Shown here one piece after another: positions 1 to 7,643 of a stretch of 37,589 bases of DNA. The notes under the pieces were generated by a model that searched no databases, was not told the origin of the DNA, and was given only the letters and a program-made list of their open reading frames with translations. The translations under genes were made by a program, and so were the position numbers. The first letter of the stretch is position 1. Every line of letters begins with the position of its first letter. The stretch comes from Polaromonas sp. AET17H-212 (GTDB taxonomy: Bacteria; Pseudomonadota; Gammaproteobacteria; Burkholderiales; Burkholderiaceae_C), in contig NZ_NBZW01000034.1 of NCBI RefSeq assembly GCF_002379085.1, forward strand, positions 1 through 37,589. Reading direction: 5' to 3'.

Positions 1-83
1 GTCACGAAGAGGGCATCGGAAGGGCCCACGGCCGCCAGCGCCCCGCTGCCGGCCGTGGGCCCTTCCGATGCCCTCTTCGTGAC
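1..83. repeat. Near-perfect inverted repeat at the window edge
   Basis: Bases 1-33 are the exact reverse complement of 51-83. Pairing continues inward (34/50 and 36-40/44-48) with a single mismatch at 35/49 and a 3-base loop. A hairpin of about 40 bp inside a conserved coding region is not expected biologically. A fold-back assembly or amplification artefact at a contig end is the simplest explanation. Confidence 0.85.
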
Positions 84-729
84 ACGCGACAACGTCGAAC
101 ACCAAAGCGACATCGAGCGCCACTACCGCATCGCCATCCGCGGCGCGCGCCGCCGCATCATCATCGCCAATGCCTATTTCTTCCCGGGCTACCGCCTGCT
201 CAGACAGCTGCGCAAGGCGGCGCGGCGCGGCGTGGACGTGCGCCTCATCCTGCAGGGCGAACCCGACATGCCGATTGTCAAGATCGCCGCGGGGCTGCTG
301 TACCACCACCTGCTGGCCGCCGGCGTCAAGATCTACGAATACCACGACCGCCCGCTGCACGGCAAGGTCGCGCTGACCGACGACGAATGGTCCACCGTCG
401 GCTCCAGCAACCTCGACCCGCTGAGCCTGTCGCTGAACCTGGAGGCCAATGTCATCATCAAGGACCGCGCCTTCAACCAGCATCTGGGCGAGCACCTGGA
501 GCAGCTGATGCACAACAGCTGCACGCAGATCCACGCCCAGGACGTGGCCGAAACCGGCCTCTGGGTCAGCCTGCGCAGTTTTCTGGTGTTCCATTTGCTG
601 CGGCGCTACCCGGCCTGGTTTGGCTGGCTGCCGGCCCACACGCCGCGCCTGACCCTGGCCGAAAAACTGCTGGGCCAGACGGACGTGGACGTGAAAATCA
701 GCCATGTCAACGAGGGCCGGGTCTCATGA
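1..729 (+). CDS. clsB: Cardiolipin synthase B, C-terminal part (5' truncated)
   Basis: Phospholipase D superfamily enzyme that makes cardiolipin at the inner membrane. The visible part carries the second HKD half: HGKVAL, followed by the GSSNLDPLSLSLNLEAN motif and a C-terminal HTPRL segment, all very like E. coli ClsB (YbhO). The RDN-EH-DIERHY and IIANAYFFPGYR blocks also match that subfamily. The frame is open to base 1, so the gene starts outside the window. A GTG at 55 is only a fallback start. Bases 1-50 form one arm of a hairpin with 51-83, so residues encoded before about base 51 are not trustworthy. The stop overlaps the ATG of the next gene, giving the same clsB-ybhN order as in E. 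coli. Confidence 0.9.
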   Translation, partial: VTKRASEGPTAASAPLPAVGPSDALFVTRDNVEHQSDIERHYRIAIRGARRRIIIANAYFFPGYRLLRQLRKAARRGVDVRLILQGEPDMPIVKIAAGLLYHHLLAAGVKIYEYHDRPLHGKVALTDDEWSTVGSSNLDPLSLSLNLEANVIIKDRAFNQHLGEHLEQLMHNSCTQIHAQDVAETGLWVSLRSFLVFHLLRRYPAWFGWLPAHTPRLTLAEKLLGQTDVDVKISHVNEGRVS

Positions 730-1748
730 ACACTGCGCCCGCCTTGCCGGCCCTGCGCCGGCCGAAGAAGGCCGGCATCACCGGCAAGGTCTGGTGGCCC
801 TGGCTCAAACGGGTCGCAACCCTGGTGTTTTTTGCCCTGGTGGCCTGGCTGCTGGTCGAGCAGGGCCGCGCCATCGACTGGCAGGAGGTGTTTGCCGCGC
901 TGCGCGCCTACCCGCCGGCGCTGCTGCTGGGCGCGGTGGCACTGGCCGTCCTGAGCCTGGGCCTGTACAGCTGCTTTGACCTGGTGGGACGGCATTACAC
1001 CGGCCACACCCTGCGCACCCCGACGGTGATGCTGGTGACCTTCATCAGTTATGTGTTCAACCTCAACCTCGGCTCGCTGGTGGGCGGCGTGGCCTTCCGT
1101 TACCGGCTTTACTCGCGGCTGAGGCTGGACACCGGGACCATCACCCGAATCCTGTCGCTCAGCATGCTGACCAACTGGACCGGTTACCTGTTCCTCGGCG
1201 GCCTGCTCTTCACCTTTGCCACGCCCGCCTTGCCGCCCGGCTGGAAGATGGGCAGCGGCGGCCTGCAGGTCCTGGGATTTGCGCTGCTGGCAACCGCCGC
1301 GGCCTACCTGCTGCTGTGCGCCCTGTCGCCCCAGCGCAGCGTCACCCTGCGCGGCCACCGGCTGGAACTTCCTTCCGGCAGGATGGCACTGTTGCAGGTG
1401 GCGATGGGGGCGACGAACTGGCTGATCATGAGCAGCCTGGTGTTTCTGCTGCTGCAGCAGAAAATCGCCTTTGCGGCGGTAGCCGGCGTGTTGCTGGTGG
1501 CCGCCGTGGCGGGCGTCATCGCCCACGTGCCGGCCGGCCTGGGCGTGCTGGAAGCGGTGTTTGTGGCCCTGCTCTCGCATGCCATGCCCACCCACGAACT
1601 GCTGGCCGCCCTGGTGGCCTACCGCGTCATCTATTACCTGGTGCCCCTGGTGCTTGCCACGGTGATTTACCTGGTCATGGAGGTGCGGGCCAAAAAACTG
1701 GCGCCAAGGGCAACCCCGGCAGAGGCCACGGCTGAAACCTCCCGTTAG
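726..1748 (+). CDS. ybhN: YbhN/UPF0104-family integral membrane protein (LPG synthase TM-like)
   Basis: About 340 residues with multiple hydrophobic segments, matching the lysylphosphatidylglycerol-synthase transmembrane-domain family (UPF0104). The synthase domain itself is absent. Typical marks are the NLNLGSLVGGVAFRYRLY block, the AHVPAGLGVLEAVF block and the AYRVIYYLVP block near the C-terminus. An in-frame reading extends upstream to 387, but the ATG at 726 overlapping the clsB stop (ATGA) is the natural start and implies translational coupling. In E. coli the homologue sits in the ybhP-clsB-ybhN cluster, which suggests a shared role in membrane phospholipid handling. The exact biochemical activity is not known from sequence. 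A lysine-rich tail ends the protein. Confidence 0.88.
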   Translation: MNTAPALPALRRPKKAGITGKVWWPWLKRVATLVFFALVAWLLVEQGRAIDWQEVFAALRAYPPALLLGAVALAVLSLGLYSCFDLVGRHYTGHTLRTPTVMLVTFISYVFNLNLGSLVGGVAFRYRLYSRLRLDTGTITRILSLSMLTNWTGYLFLGGLLFTFATPALPPGWKMGSGGLQVLGFALLATAAAYLLLCALSPQRSVTLRGHRLELPSGRMALLQVAMGATNWLIMSSLVFLLLQQKIAFAAVAGVLLVAAVAGVIAHVPAGLGVLEAVFVALLSHAMPTHELLAALVAYRVIYYLVPLVLATVIYLVMEVRAKKLAPRATPAEATAETSR

Positions 1749-2093
1749 GGCCTGTCGACAGCCTCCAGGGCATTTGCCCGGCATTGCCGCTGTTTAGCCA
1801 CTGTTGCCGCCATTTTTTGCCCTGAAGGACAGGACATGGCAGCGGTCCGGTCCGCCCAGCTCTGGCAAAAACACTCAATTCACTGTATATTAATACAGTG
1901 AATGCAGCGCCATCATCCACCAAACCTGCCACGGCGGCCCCTTCCCGGGCCGCAGCGGCCGCACTTCCGTTTTTCAGCGCACCGGCCGCGCCCCAGCCTG
2001 CCGTGCAATCAGCCTCCCGGACTACAGCGCCAGGCCCTTCCCCACGCGCACCATCGGAACAAGGTGGCACCCCCGCCACACAAGGAGCACGGC
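1749..2093. other. Intergenic region ybhN to DUF4130 gene
   Basis: A 345-bp gap without a convincing gene. It holds an AT-rich stretch around 1863-1903 with a LexA-type palindrome, then a C-rich leader of about 190 bp up to the AAGGAG ribosome binding site at 2082-2087. A 70-codon open frame from a GTG at 1898 has low-complexity Ala/Pro composition and is probably not a gene. Confidence 0.6.
1878..1903. promoter_or_regulatory. LexA-type SOS operator
   Basis: Eleven-base perfect arms (ATTCACTGTAT and ATACAGTGAAT) flank a 4-base centre. The core at 1883-1898 reads CTG-N10-CAG with TGTATAT/ATACA flanks, the LexA consensus used in gamma- and betaproteobacteria. It is the only such site I noticed in the window. 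It lies upstream of the DUF4130 gene, a family associated with DNA metabolism, which fits SOS control, although the distance to that start is about 190 bp. Confidence 0.7.
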
Positions 2094-3074
2094 ATGGGCA
2101 TGATGAGTGACCCCCTGACCAACGACCTTTTTCCGCAGGCGCTGCTGAGCGTCACGCTGCAGGGCCCCGGCGACCTCGAGGGTTTCCGGCGTGCCGCACG
2201 CGGCCTGCTGGCCCAACACATCCTGCCTGCGCAAGTCAGCTGGCACAGCACGGAGGCGCAGGACCCGCTGGCCACGCTGCCGGACAACCCCGTTGCCGCC
2301 GGCGATGCCCCTGCGGTCCAGGTGCCGCCCGAATTTGTGGCGCTGTGCGAGAGCGCCATCCTGCATGCCGACCCCCGGCGCTTTGGCCTGCTGTACCGCC
2401 TGCTGTGGCGCCTGGTGCATGAGCCCGGCCTGCGCCACGATCCGCTCGACGCCGACCTGGTCGAACTCCAGCACATGGCGCAGGCAGTGCGCGACGAGAT
2501 GCACAACATGAAAGCCTTTGTGCGTTTTCACAGCGTGCAGGACGAGAGCTTTCGCAACCACCCCCAAGGCGGCCCGCTGCATGTGGCCTGGGTCGAGCCC
2601 GCGCACCATACCGCCCCCGCCATGGCCGCATTTTTTGCGCGGCGTTTCGCGCAGATGCGCTGGGCCATCCTCACCCCCGAGCGCAGCGCGCAGTGGGACG
2701 GCGCCCGCCTGCATTTCGGTCCGGGCCTCAAGAAGGCAGACGCGCCCCTGCCCGACGCCAGTGAAAAAAGCTGGCTCGGCTGCTACGAGCGCACCTTCGA
2801 GCCGATGCGCCCGATGGGTCGGGGCCTGCAAAGGGCCATGCCGCGCCGGTCCCGGCGCCAAGCCCCGGAAACCGGACGGCTCCACCCGCTGGTCTCGCCC
2901 GCGCACCAGCGCAACCACCACCTGAGCGCGCAGCCCGCAACACGCATGGCCCGACGCGCGGCGCAGCCCCGGGCCGCGCTGGCCGTCCCCGCGCAACCGC
3001 AGGGCGCGCCGGCGCAGCGGTCACTCGACGAACTGGCCTGCTCGCCGGACGCCTTGCAGCCCTTGCTTATTTAG
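2094..3074 (+). CDS. DUF4130 (TIGR03915-type) probable DNA-metabolism protein
   Basis: A 326-residue protein. The ATG at 2094 has AAGGAG six bases upstream, so it is preferred over the non-ATG start at 1902. Family features are FRRAARGLLAQHILPAQVSW near the N-terminus, RRFGLLYRLLWRL, MAQAVRDEMHNMKAFVRF, WVEPAHH, the FFARRFAQMRWAILTP block and a WDG motif, which together match the DUF4130 domain. This domain normally occurs fused to a UdgX-type uracil-DNA-binding domain or beside a radical-SAM partner (TIGR03916). Neither is present here. After the domain come MPRR and PLVS.AHQRN segments, then a Pro/Arg/Ala-rich tail of about 60 residues that ends in the start of a repeat element. The protein may be a truncated form of the fused version. 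A LexA box lies upstream. Confidence 0.8.
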   Translation: MGMMSDPLTNDLFPQALLSVTLQGPGDLEGFRRAARGLLAQHILPAQVSWHSTEAQDPLATLPDNPVAAGDAPAVQVPPEFVALCESAILHADPRRFGLLYRLLWRLVHEPGLRHDPLDADLVELQHMAQAVRDEMHNMKAFVRFHSVQDESFRNHPQGGPLHVAWVEPAHHTAPAMAAFFARRFAQMRWAILTPERSAQWDGARLHFGPGLKKADAPLPDASEKSWLGCYERTFEPMRPMGRGLQRAMPRRSRRQAPETGRLHPLVSPAHQRNHHLSAQPATRMARRAAQPRAALAVPAQPQGAPAQRSLDELACSPDALQPLLI

Positions 3075-3075
3075 C

Positions 3076-3130
3076 GCTATTTATTTGATAGCTGACACCG
3101 CAAGCAAACTATGGGCTGCAGGCCGATTTG
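3076..3130 (+). repeat. 55-bp dispersed repeat, copy A
   Basis: Core GCTAT-N7-ATAGC followed by a conserved right half ending GGCCGATTTG. It starts one base after the stop of the DUF4130 gene and overlaps the 3' end of the convergent exported-protein gene. It aligns without gaps to the copy at 9169-9223. Confidence 0.75.
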
Positions 3131-3456
3131 TTTCCAGAATCCGGGCAGCGCCCCGGCGCACCGGAGGCCGGCAGCGCCGGTGCAGAGGCAGGCACCTGCG
3201 GCCCGGGCAGCGGCATCACCACGCTGCGACCATCGACCGGAGGCTGTTCGGCCGGCTGCACCGGCCGAGTGGTCGAGTCGCGCGGGTCCGACGCCACGGG
3301 CGGCGCTGGCGGCAGGTTCCGGCGAAATTCCGGATTGCGGTTGATGCGCGGGCCGGGCGCAGGCGGGTCTGCCGGGGGAGCCACCTGCGCGAGCGCTGCG
3401 CCGCCGGCCAGCCACAGCGCCAACCACACCGAAGGGGTCACAAGCAGCTTGTTCAT
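3109..3456 (-). CDS. Small exported proline-rich protein
   Basis: About 115 residues. The reading frame extends upstream to 3507, but the ATG at 3456 has a strong GGAGAAGGAG ribosome binding site and begins a clean signal peptide: MNKLL, a hydrophobic core, then a cut after ALAQ. The mature part is rich in Pro and Arg (PADPPAPGPRINRNPEF, then PPAPP). No domain is recognised. The last seven residues and the stop are encoded by the repeat copy at 3076-3130, so the C-terminus may have been changed by repeat insertion. Two cysteines lie near the C-terminus. Periplasmic or secreted location is inferred from the signal peptide; function is unknown. Confidence 0.65.
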   Translation of the reverse strand: MNKLLVTPSVWLALWLAGGAALAQVAPPADPPAPGPRINRNPEFRRNLPPAPPVASDPRDSTTRPVQPAEQPPVDGRSVVMPLPGPQVPASAPALPASGAPGRCPDSGNKSACSP

Positions 3457-3489
3457 GGGGGCTCCTTCTCCATACGCCGGACGAGGGGG

Positions 3490-3512
3490 CGGGTGCAGCA
3501 CGGGCACCCGCT
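3490..3512. other. Hairpin in the leader of the exported-protein gene
   Basis: GCGGGTGC and GCACCCGC pair across a 7-base loop, 34 bp upstream of the minus-strand ATG at 3456. It could fold in the 5' untranslated RNA. There is no T-run. Confidence 0.35.
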
Positions 3513-3647
3513 ACCAAACCAGTTTAAGACTGCGGCGGCGGCTTCGCCATGACACAGCGCAAGCACATGCAGCAACTGTTGCAGGAGGTTTCATTCCCAC
3601 ACAACTGCACGCAGGCGCGCCCTGGGCCGCTGTTAAGATCCCTCCCT

Positions 3648-3676
3648 TTCAGACCCGTCTGAATCGACTGTTTTTT
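3648..3676 (+). promoter_or_regulatory. Palindrome plus T-run in the minC leader
   Basis: TTCAGA and TCTGAA flank CCCG, and seven bases later a run of six T follows at 3671-3676, about 35 bp before the minC start. It could be a weak attenuator or an operator. The spacing between stem and T-run is poor for a normal terminator. Confidence 0.3.
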
Positions 3677-3711
3677 CTCTCCTTTCCGCGACGACGCGAC
3701 GCCTATCCCCC

Positions 3712-4479
3712 ATGACCGTTGCCATCCCGGCCAGCACCCCCGCCACCTTCGAAATCAAAAGCGCCAACCTGCCCCTGGTGGCGCTGCTCCTCAAGTCCTC
3801 CGACCTCAGCGCCCTGGCGCGCGAGATGGCGCTGCGCTTCGGCGATATCCCGGATTTTTTCGACAACGACCCGCTGGTCATCGACCTCTCGCAGCTGCCT
3901 CTTGATGCGGCCACGGTTGACTTTGCGGCGCTGATCGCGCTGCTACGCCCCTACCGCGTCGCCCCCCTGGCGGTCCGCGGCGGCAATCCGGCGCAACTGG
4001 CTGCGGCCCTGGCGGCCGGGCTGGTCGCCGCCCCCGACGCACGCGTGGTCAGCGCGCCTGCCGCCGCCCCGGCGCCCGCCGCGCGCAGCAAGCCTGCGGC
4101 ACCGGTGGCGGAGGCACACGCCGCGCCGGCCCCCGGCGCCCTGGTGATCGACAAGCCGCTGCGTTCCGGCCAGCAGGTGTATGCCCGCGGGCGCGACCTG
4201 GTCGTGCTGGCCATGGTCAACGCCGGCGCCGAAGTCATTGCCGACGGCCACATCCATGTCTACGCACCGCTGCGCGGCAAGGCCATGGCCGGCGCGCGCG
4301 GCAACACCGAGGCGCGCATTTTTGCGCTCAGCCTGGAGCCCGAACTGCTGTCGATTGCCGGCATCTACCGCACCAGCGAAAACCCGCTGCCCGAAGGCGT
4401 GTGGGGCCAGCCCACGCAGGTGCGCCTGGTGCCCGGCCCCGAGGGCGACAAACTCGTCATGGATCTGATCAAGGCGTGA
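3712..4479 (+). CDS. minC: Septum site-determining protein MinC
   Basis: Inhibitor of FtsZ polymerisation that, with MinD, keeps the division ring away from the cell poles. The 255-residue protein has the N-terminal MinC domain (FEIKSANLPLVALLLKSSDL, then FFDNDPLVIDLSQL), an Ala/Pro linker at roughly 105-145, and the C-terminal beta-helical domain that binds MinD (SGQQVYARGRDLVVL, GAEVIADGHIHVYAPLRGKA, GNTEARIFAL, LSIAGIYR). Length and layout are normal for betaproteobacteria. It is first in a minC-minD-minE operon; minD follows after 45 bp. Confidence 0.97.
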   Translation: MTVAIPASTPATFEIKSANLPLVALLLKSSDLSALAREMALRFGDIPDFFDNDPLVIDLSQLPLDAATVDFAALIALLRPYRVAPLAVRGGNPAQLAAALAAGLVAAPDARVVSAPAAAPAPAARSKPAAPVAEAHAAPAPGALVIDKPLRSGQQVYARGRDLVVLAMVNAGAEVIADGHIHVYAPLRGKAMAGARGNTEARIFALSLEPELLSIAGIYRTSENPLPEGVWGQPTQVRLVPGPEGDKLVMDLIKA

Positions 4480-4524
4480 TGCCCACGGCGTCACACCCCC
4501 ACGTTTTCTAAAGGACTTTTACGC

Positions 4525-5340
4525 ATGGCAAAAATCATTGTGGTCACCTCCGGCAAGGGCGGCGTGGGCAAAACCACCACCAGCGCCAGCTTTGCAACCG
4601 GCCTGGCCCTGCGCGGGCACAAAACAGCCGTCATCGACTTCGACGTCGGCCTGCGCAACCTCGACCTGATCATGGGTTGCGAGCGCCGCGTGGTCTATGA
4701 CCTGATCAACGTCATCCAGGGCGAAGCCAACCTGCACCAGGCCCTGATCAAGGACAAGCAGTGCGACAACCTCTACGTGCTGGCCGCCTCGCAGACGCGC
4801 GACAAGGAAGCGCTGAGCAAGGAAGGCGTCGAGAAGGTGCTGAACGACCTGGCCGACATGGACTTTGAATACATCGTCTGCGACTCGCCCGCCGGCATCG
4901 AGACCGGTGCGCTGATGGCCATGCATTTTGCCGACGAAGCGCTGGTGGTCACCAACCCCGAGGTGTCTTCGGTGCGCGACTCCGACCGCATCCTCGGCAT
5001 GTTGTCGTCCAAGACCAAGCGCGGCATGGCAGGCGGTGATCCGATCAAGGAGCACCTGCTGATCACGCGTTACAACCCCAGCCGCGTGGACCAGGGCCAG
5101 ATGCTCTCGCTGGAAGACATCAAGGACATCCTGCGCATCAAGCTGATCGGCGTGATCCCCGAATCCGAGGCGGTGCTGCAGGCCTCCAACCAGGGCGTGC
5201 CCGCCGTGCACATGGAAGGCAGCGACGTGTCCGAAGCCTACAAGGACATGATTGCCCGCTTCCTGGGCGAAGACAAGCCGCTGCGCTTCATCGACGCGCC
5301 CAAGGTCGGCTTCTTCAAACGCGTGTTTGGAGGGAAGTAA
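4525..5340 (+). CDS. minD: Septum site-determining protein MinD (ParA-type ATPase)
   Basis: Membrane-associated ATPase that recruits MinC and oscillates pole to pole under MinE control. The 271-residue protein starts with the deviant Walker A motif VTSGKGGVGKTTTSA, followed by IDFDVGLRNLDLIMGCERR and the VCDSPAGIE Walker B region. The last residues (PKVGFFKRVFGGK) form the amphipathic membrane-targeting helix. An AAAGGA element lies upstream of the ATG. minE follows after six bases. Confidence 0.98.
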   Translation: MAKIIVVTSGKGGVGKTTTSASFATGLALRGHKTAVIDFDVGLRNLDLIMGCERRVVYDLINVIQGEANLHQALIKDKQCDNLYVLAASQTRDKEALSKEGVEKVLNDLADMDFEYIVCDSPAGIETGALMAMHFADEALVVTNPEVSSVRDSDRILGMLSSKTKRGMAGGDPIKEHLLITRYNPSRVDQGQMLSLEDIKDILRIKLIGVIPESEAVLQASNQGVPAVHMEGSDVSEAYKDMIARFLGEDKPLRFIDAPKVGFFKRVFGGK

Positions 5341-5346
5341 CCCGTC

Positions 5347-5610
5347 ATGGCCTCCTTCCTCTCCTTCCTGCTCGGCGAAAAGAAAAAAACCGCCAGCGTC
5401 GCCAAAGAGCGGCTGCAGATCATCCTGGCGCACGAACGCTCGGGCCGCCACAGCCACGAGCCCGACTACCTGCCGGCGCTGCAGCGTGATTTGATCGCGG
5501 TGATCTCCAAATACATCAACATCAATCCCGACGACATCAAGGTCAACCTGGAGCGCCAGGACAACCTCGACGTGCTCGAAGTCAAGATCGAGCTGCCCGA
5601 CGGCAAGTAG
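5347..5610 (+). CDS. minE: Cell division topological specificity factor MinE
   Basis: An 87-residue regulator that stimulates MinD ATPase activity and gives the Min system its topological specificity. It has the N-terminal membrane-binding segment ([20 protein letters not shown]), the MinD-contact helix (LQIILAHER), and the dimerisation domain ([16 protein letters not shown] and the [19 protein letters not shown] strand). Length is standard. It closes the min operon; about 200 bp separate it from the ubiB-like gene. Confidence 0.97.
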   Translation: MASFLSFLLGEKKKTASVAKERLQIILAHERSGRHSHEPDYLPALQRDLIAVISKYININPDDIKVNLERQDNLDVLEVKIELPDGK

Positions 5611-5810
5611 GCTGCCGGCGATGTCGCGCGCAAAACGCTGGCCGACGCCGGCGGGTAACCGCTGGCATCCACCAATACCTCGAGGTCCCGGGCGGCCATC
5701 TGGAGATACCACGCCTGGCCAGCGAGGAAATCGTCAAGAGGATCAAGGCCGCGCCGTGGCGCCCTGAGCCCGCCGGCCGCCCTGCCCCGGCGCGGGGCTA
5801 TCATCGCGCC
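5611..5810. other. minE-ubiB spacer
   Basis: No gene is recognised. In the frame of the downstream gene, a start-less peptide (EVPGGHLEIPRLASEEIVK and KRIKAAPW) reads like ordered protein, so a degraded gene remnant is possible. No terminator is visible after minE. Confidence 0.35.
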
Positions 5811-7517
5811 ATGCTGCTAGAGACTCTGGGCGCGGCGCGCGACATGGGGCGCCTCAATGACATCGCCGGTGTGCTGATCCGCCACGGCTTCGGCGACAGC
5901 GTGCGCCGCCTCGGCCTGACCGACCGGCTCGAGCGCGCCGGCCACGCCCTCAAGTGGGAACATGCCGCCGACCTGGCCCGCATCGAGCCACCTGTGCAGG
6001 TGCGCCTGGCCCTGGAAGAACTGGGCCCGGCCTTTGTCAAGCTCGGGCAGATCCTGGCCGGCCGCGCCGACCTGTTTGGCCCCGAGTGGATCGCCGAGTT
6101 TGAAAAACTCCACAACCACGTGCTCGCCGTGCCCTTTGAACTGCTGCGGCCGCAGCTGCGCGAAGACCTGGGCGGCGAGCCCGAAGAGGTGTTTGCCCGC
6201 TTCGACACCGAGCCGCTGGCCGCCGCGTCGATTGCCCAGGTGCACCGCGCGCAACTCAAGGACGGCACCGAAGTCGTCGTCAAGATACGCCGCCCCGGCA
6301 TCACCGCGGTGATCGAGGCCGACCTGCGCCTGCTCGCCCGCCTGGCCGCGCTGGTGGAAGCGGAAATGCCCGCCCTCAAACCCTACCACCCGCAGCAGCT
6401 GGTGCGTGAGCTGGTCAAATCCCTGCGCCGCGAACTGAACCTGGCCGGCGAGTGCCGCCACGCCGAACGCATTGCCGCCAACATGGCGCCGCTGCCGTGG
6501 ATCGTCATTCCGCGCGTGCACTGGGCGTACACCGGCGAACGCGTGAACGTGCAGGACTTCGTGGGCGGCATCCCCGGCGACCGGCTCGACCAGCTCACCC
6601 CCGAGGCCGGCTTCGACCGCACCCTGCTGGCCCAGCGCGGCGCGCGCGCCGTGCTCAAGATGATTGTGGAAGACGGTTTCTTCCACGCCGACCCGCACCC
6701 CGGCAACGTGTTTTACCTGCCCGGCAACGGCATCGCCTTCATCGACTTCGGCATGGTCGGGCGCCTGTCCGAGCGCCGGCGCGAAGAACTGCTGCAGCTG
6801 CTGCTGGGCCTGGTCGAGCGGCAGGCCCAGGCCGTGGCCGACGTGCTGATGGACTGGACCGGCGACAGCCACGGCACCAACCTCGGGCAGCTCGAAACCG
6901 AGATCGAGGCCTTTGTCGACCAGTACCACGGCACGCCGCTGGCCGAACTCAGCCTGGGCCAGATGCTGGCCGACGTCACCACCTTGCTGCGCGAGCACCA
7001 CCTGGGCCTGCCGCCCGATCTGGCGCTGCTGATCAAGGCCTTCATCTCGCTCGAGGGCATGGGCCGCGGGCTGGACCCGGGCTTTCACATGGCCACCGAG
7101 GCCGCGCCCATGCTGCGCCAGGTGCTGCGCGCCCGCTACCAGCCCGAAGTGCTGGCCGGCCGCGCCTGGAAAACCCTGAGACGCGCCCTGGCCATGGCCG
7201 AACAGCTGCCGCACGACGTCTCGCGCCTGCTGCGCAACGCACGCCGCGGCCACCTGAGCGTCGGCATCGAGCTGGCCCACCTCAAACGCGTGGGCGACCA
7301 GGTGGACCGCGCCGCCAACCGCCTGGCCATGGCGCTGATCATTGCTGCGCTCATCATCGGCGCGTCCATTGTCATGACAGTGAAAGGCGGCCCCACACTG
7401 ATGGGCCTGCCGCTGTTCGGTTTTCTCGGCTTCACCGGCGCCGCGCTGGGCGGCCTGTGGCTGGTGCGCGCCATCTGGCGCAGCAGCCGCGGGCGCGACA
7501 ACGACGACGCGGACTGA
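5811..7517 (+). CDS. ABC1/UbiB-family atypical kinase-like protein (AarF-like)
   Basis: A 568-residue member of the UbiB/ABC1/ADCK family, ATPases linked to ubiquinone biosynthesis and lipid homeostasis. Visible motifs are the KxGQ motif (FVKLGQILAGRADL), the Ala-rich loop with AAASIAQVHRAQLKDG, the VVVKIRRPGI lysine strand, the HADPHPGN catalytic loop and the IDFGMVGR metal-binding motif. Two hydrophobic segments at the C-terminus (about 505-525 and 530-550) are membrane anchors. The KxGQ segment continues GRADL rather than the STRxDL often seen in classic UbiB, so I call the family but not the exact orthologue. Its position after minCDE gives no functional clue. Confidence 0.88.
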   Translation: MLLETLGAARDMGRLNDIAGVLIRHGFGDSVRRLGLTDRLERAGHALKWEHAADLARIEPPVQVRLALEELGPAFVKLGQILAGRADLFGPEWIAEFEKLHNHVLAVPFELLRPQLREDLGGEPEEVFARFDTEPLAAASIAQVHRAQLKDGTEVVVKIRRPGITAVIEADLRLLARLAALVEAEMPALKPYHPQQLVRELVKSLRRELNLAGECRHAERIAANMAPLPWIVIPRVHWAYTGERVNVQDFVGGIPGDRLDQLTPEAGFDRTLLAQRGARAVLKMIVEDGFFHADPHPGNVFYLPGNGIAFIDFGMVGRLSERRREELLQLLLGLVERQAQAVADVLMDWTGDSHGTNLGQLETEIEAFVDQYHGTPLAELSLGQMLADVTTLLREHHLGLPPDLALLIKAFISLEGMGRGLDPGFHMATEAAPMLRQVLRARYQPEVLAGRAWKTLRRALAMAEQLPHDVSRLLRNARRGHLSVGIELAHLKRVGDQVDRAANRLAMALIIAALIIGASIVMTVKGGPTLMGLPLFGFLGFTGAALGGLWLVRAIWRSSRGRDNDDAD

Positions 7518-7521
7518 GTCC

Positions 7522-7558
7522 AAAAAAAGCAGCATCCGCCTCTCGGCAAATGCTGCTT
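7522..7558 (-). terminator. Intrinsic terminator for the minus-strand gene 7644-8264
   Basis: A 9-bp stem (AAGCAGCAT / ATGCTGCTT at 7527-7535 and 7550-7558) with a 14-base loop is preceded on the plus strand by a run of seven A. Read on the minus strand this is a stem followed by a U-run. It lies between the convergent ubiB-like gene and the exported-protein gene. Confidence 0.65.
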
Positions 7559-7643
7559 GGGTTTGAAGGCCCCGCAAGAGCCCTCAAAGCCCGTCGGAGG
7601 CCCTCAAGGCGTCAACGCATCCACGCCTTGCGGAATGAAGGCA

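Noticed and set aside
2821..3074. Frameshift in the C-terminal part of the DUF4130 gene
   Set aside because: The tail first looked shifted, but MPRR and PLVS.AHQRN family-like segments stay in the same frame to the stop, and other frames offer no better match.
4519..5712. A 397-codon minus-strand frame opposite minD-minE
   Set aside because: Antisense of two certain genes.
5817..7577. A 586-codon minus-strand frame opposite the ubiB-like gene
   Set aside because: Low-complexity antisense translation; the plus strand shows all ABC1 kinase motifs.
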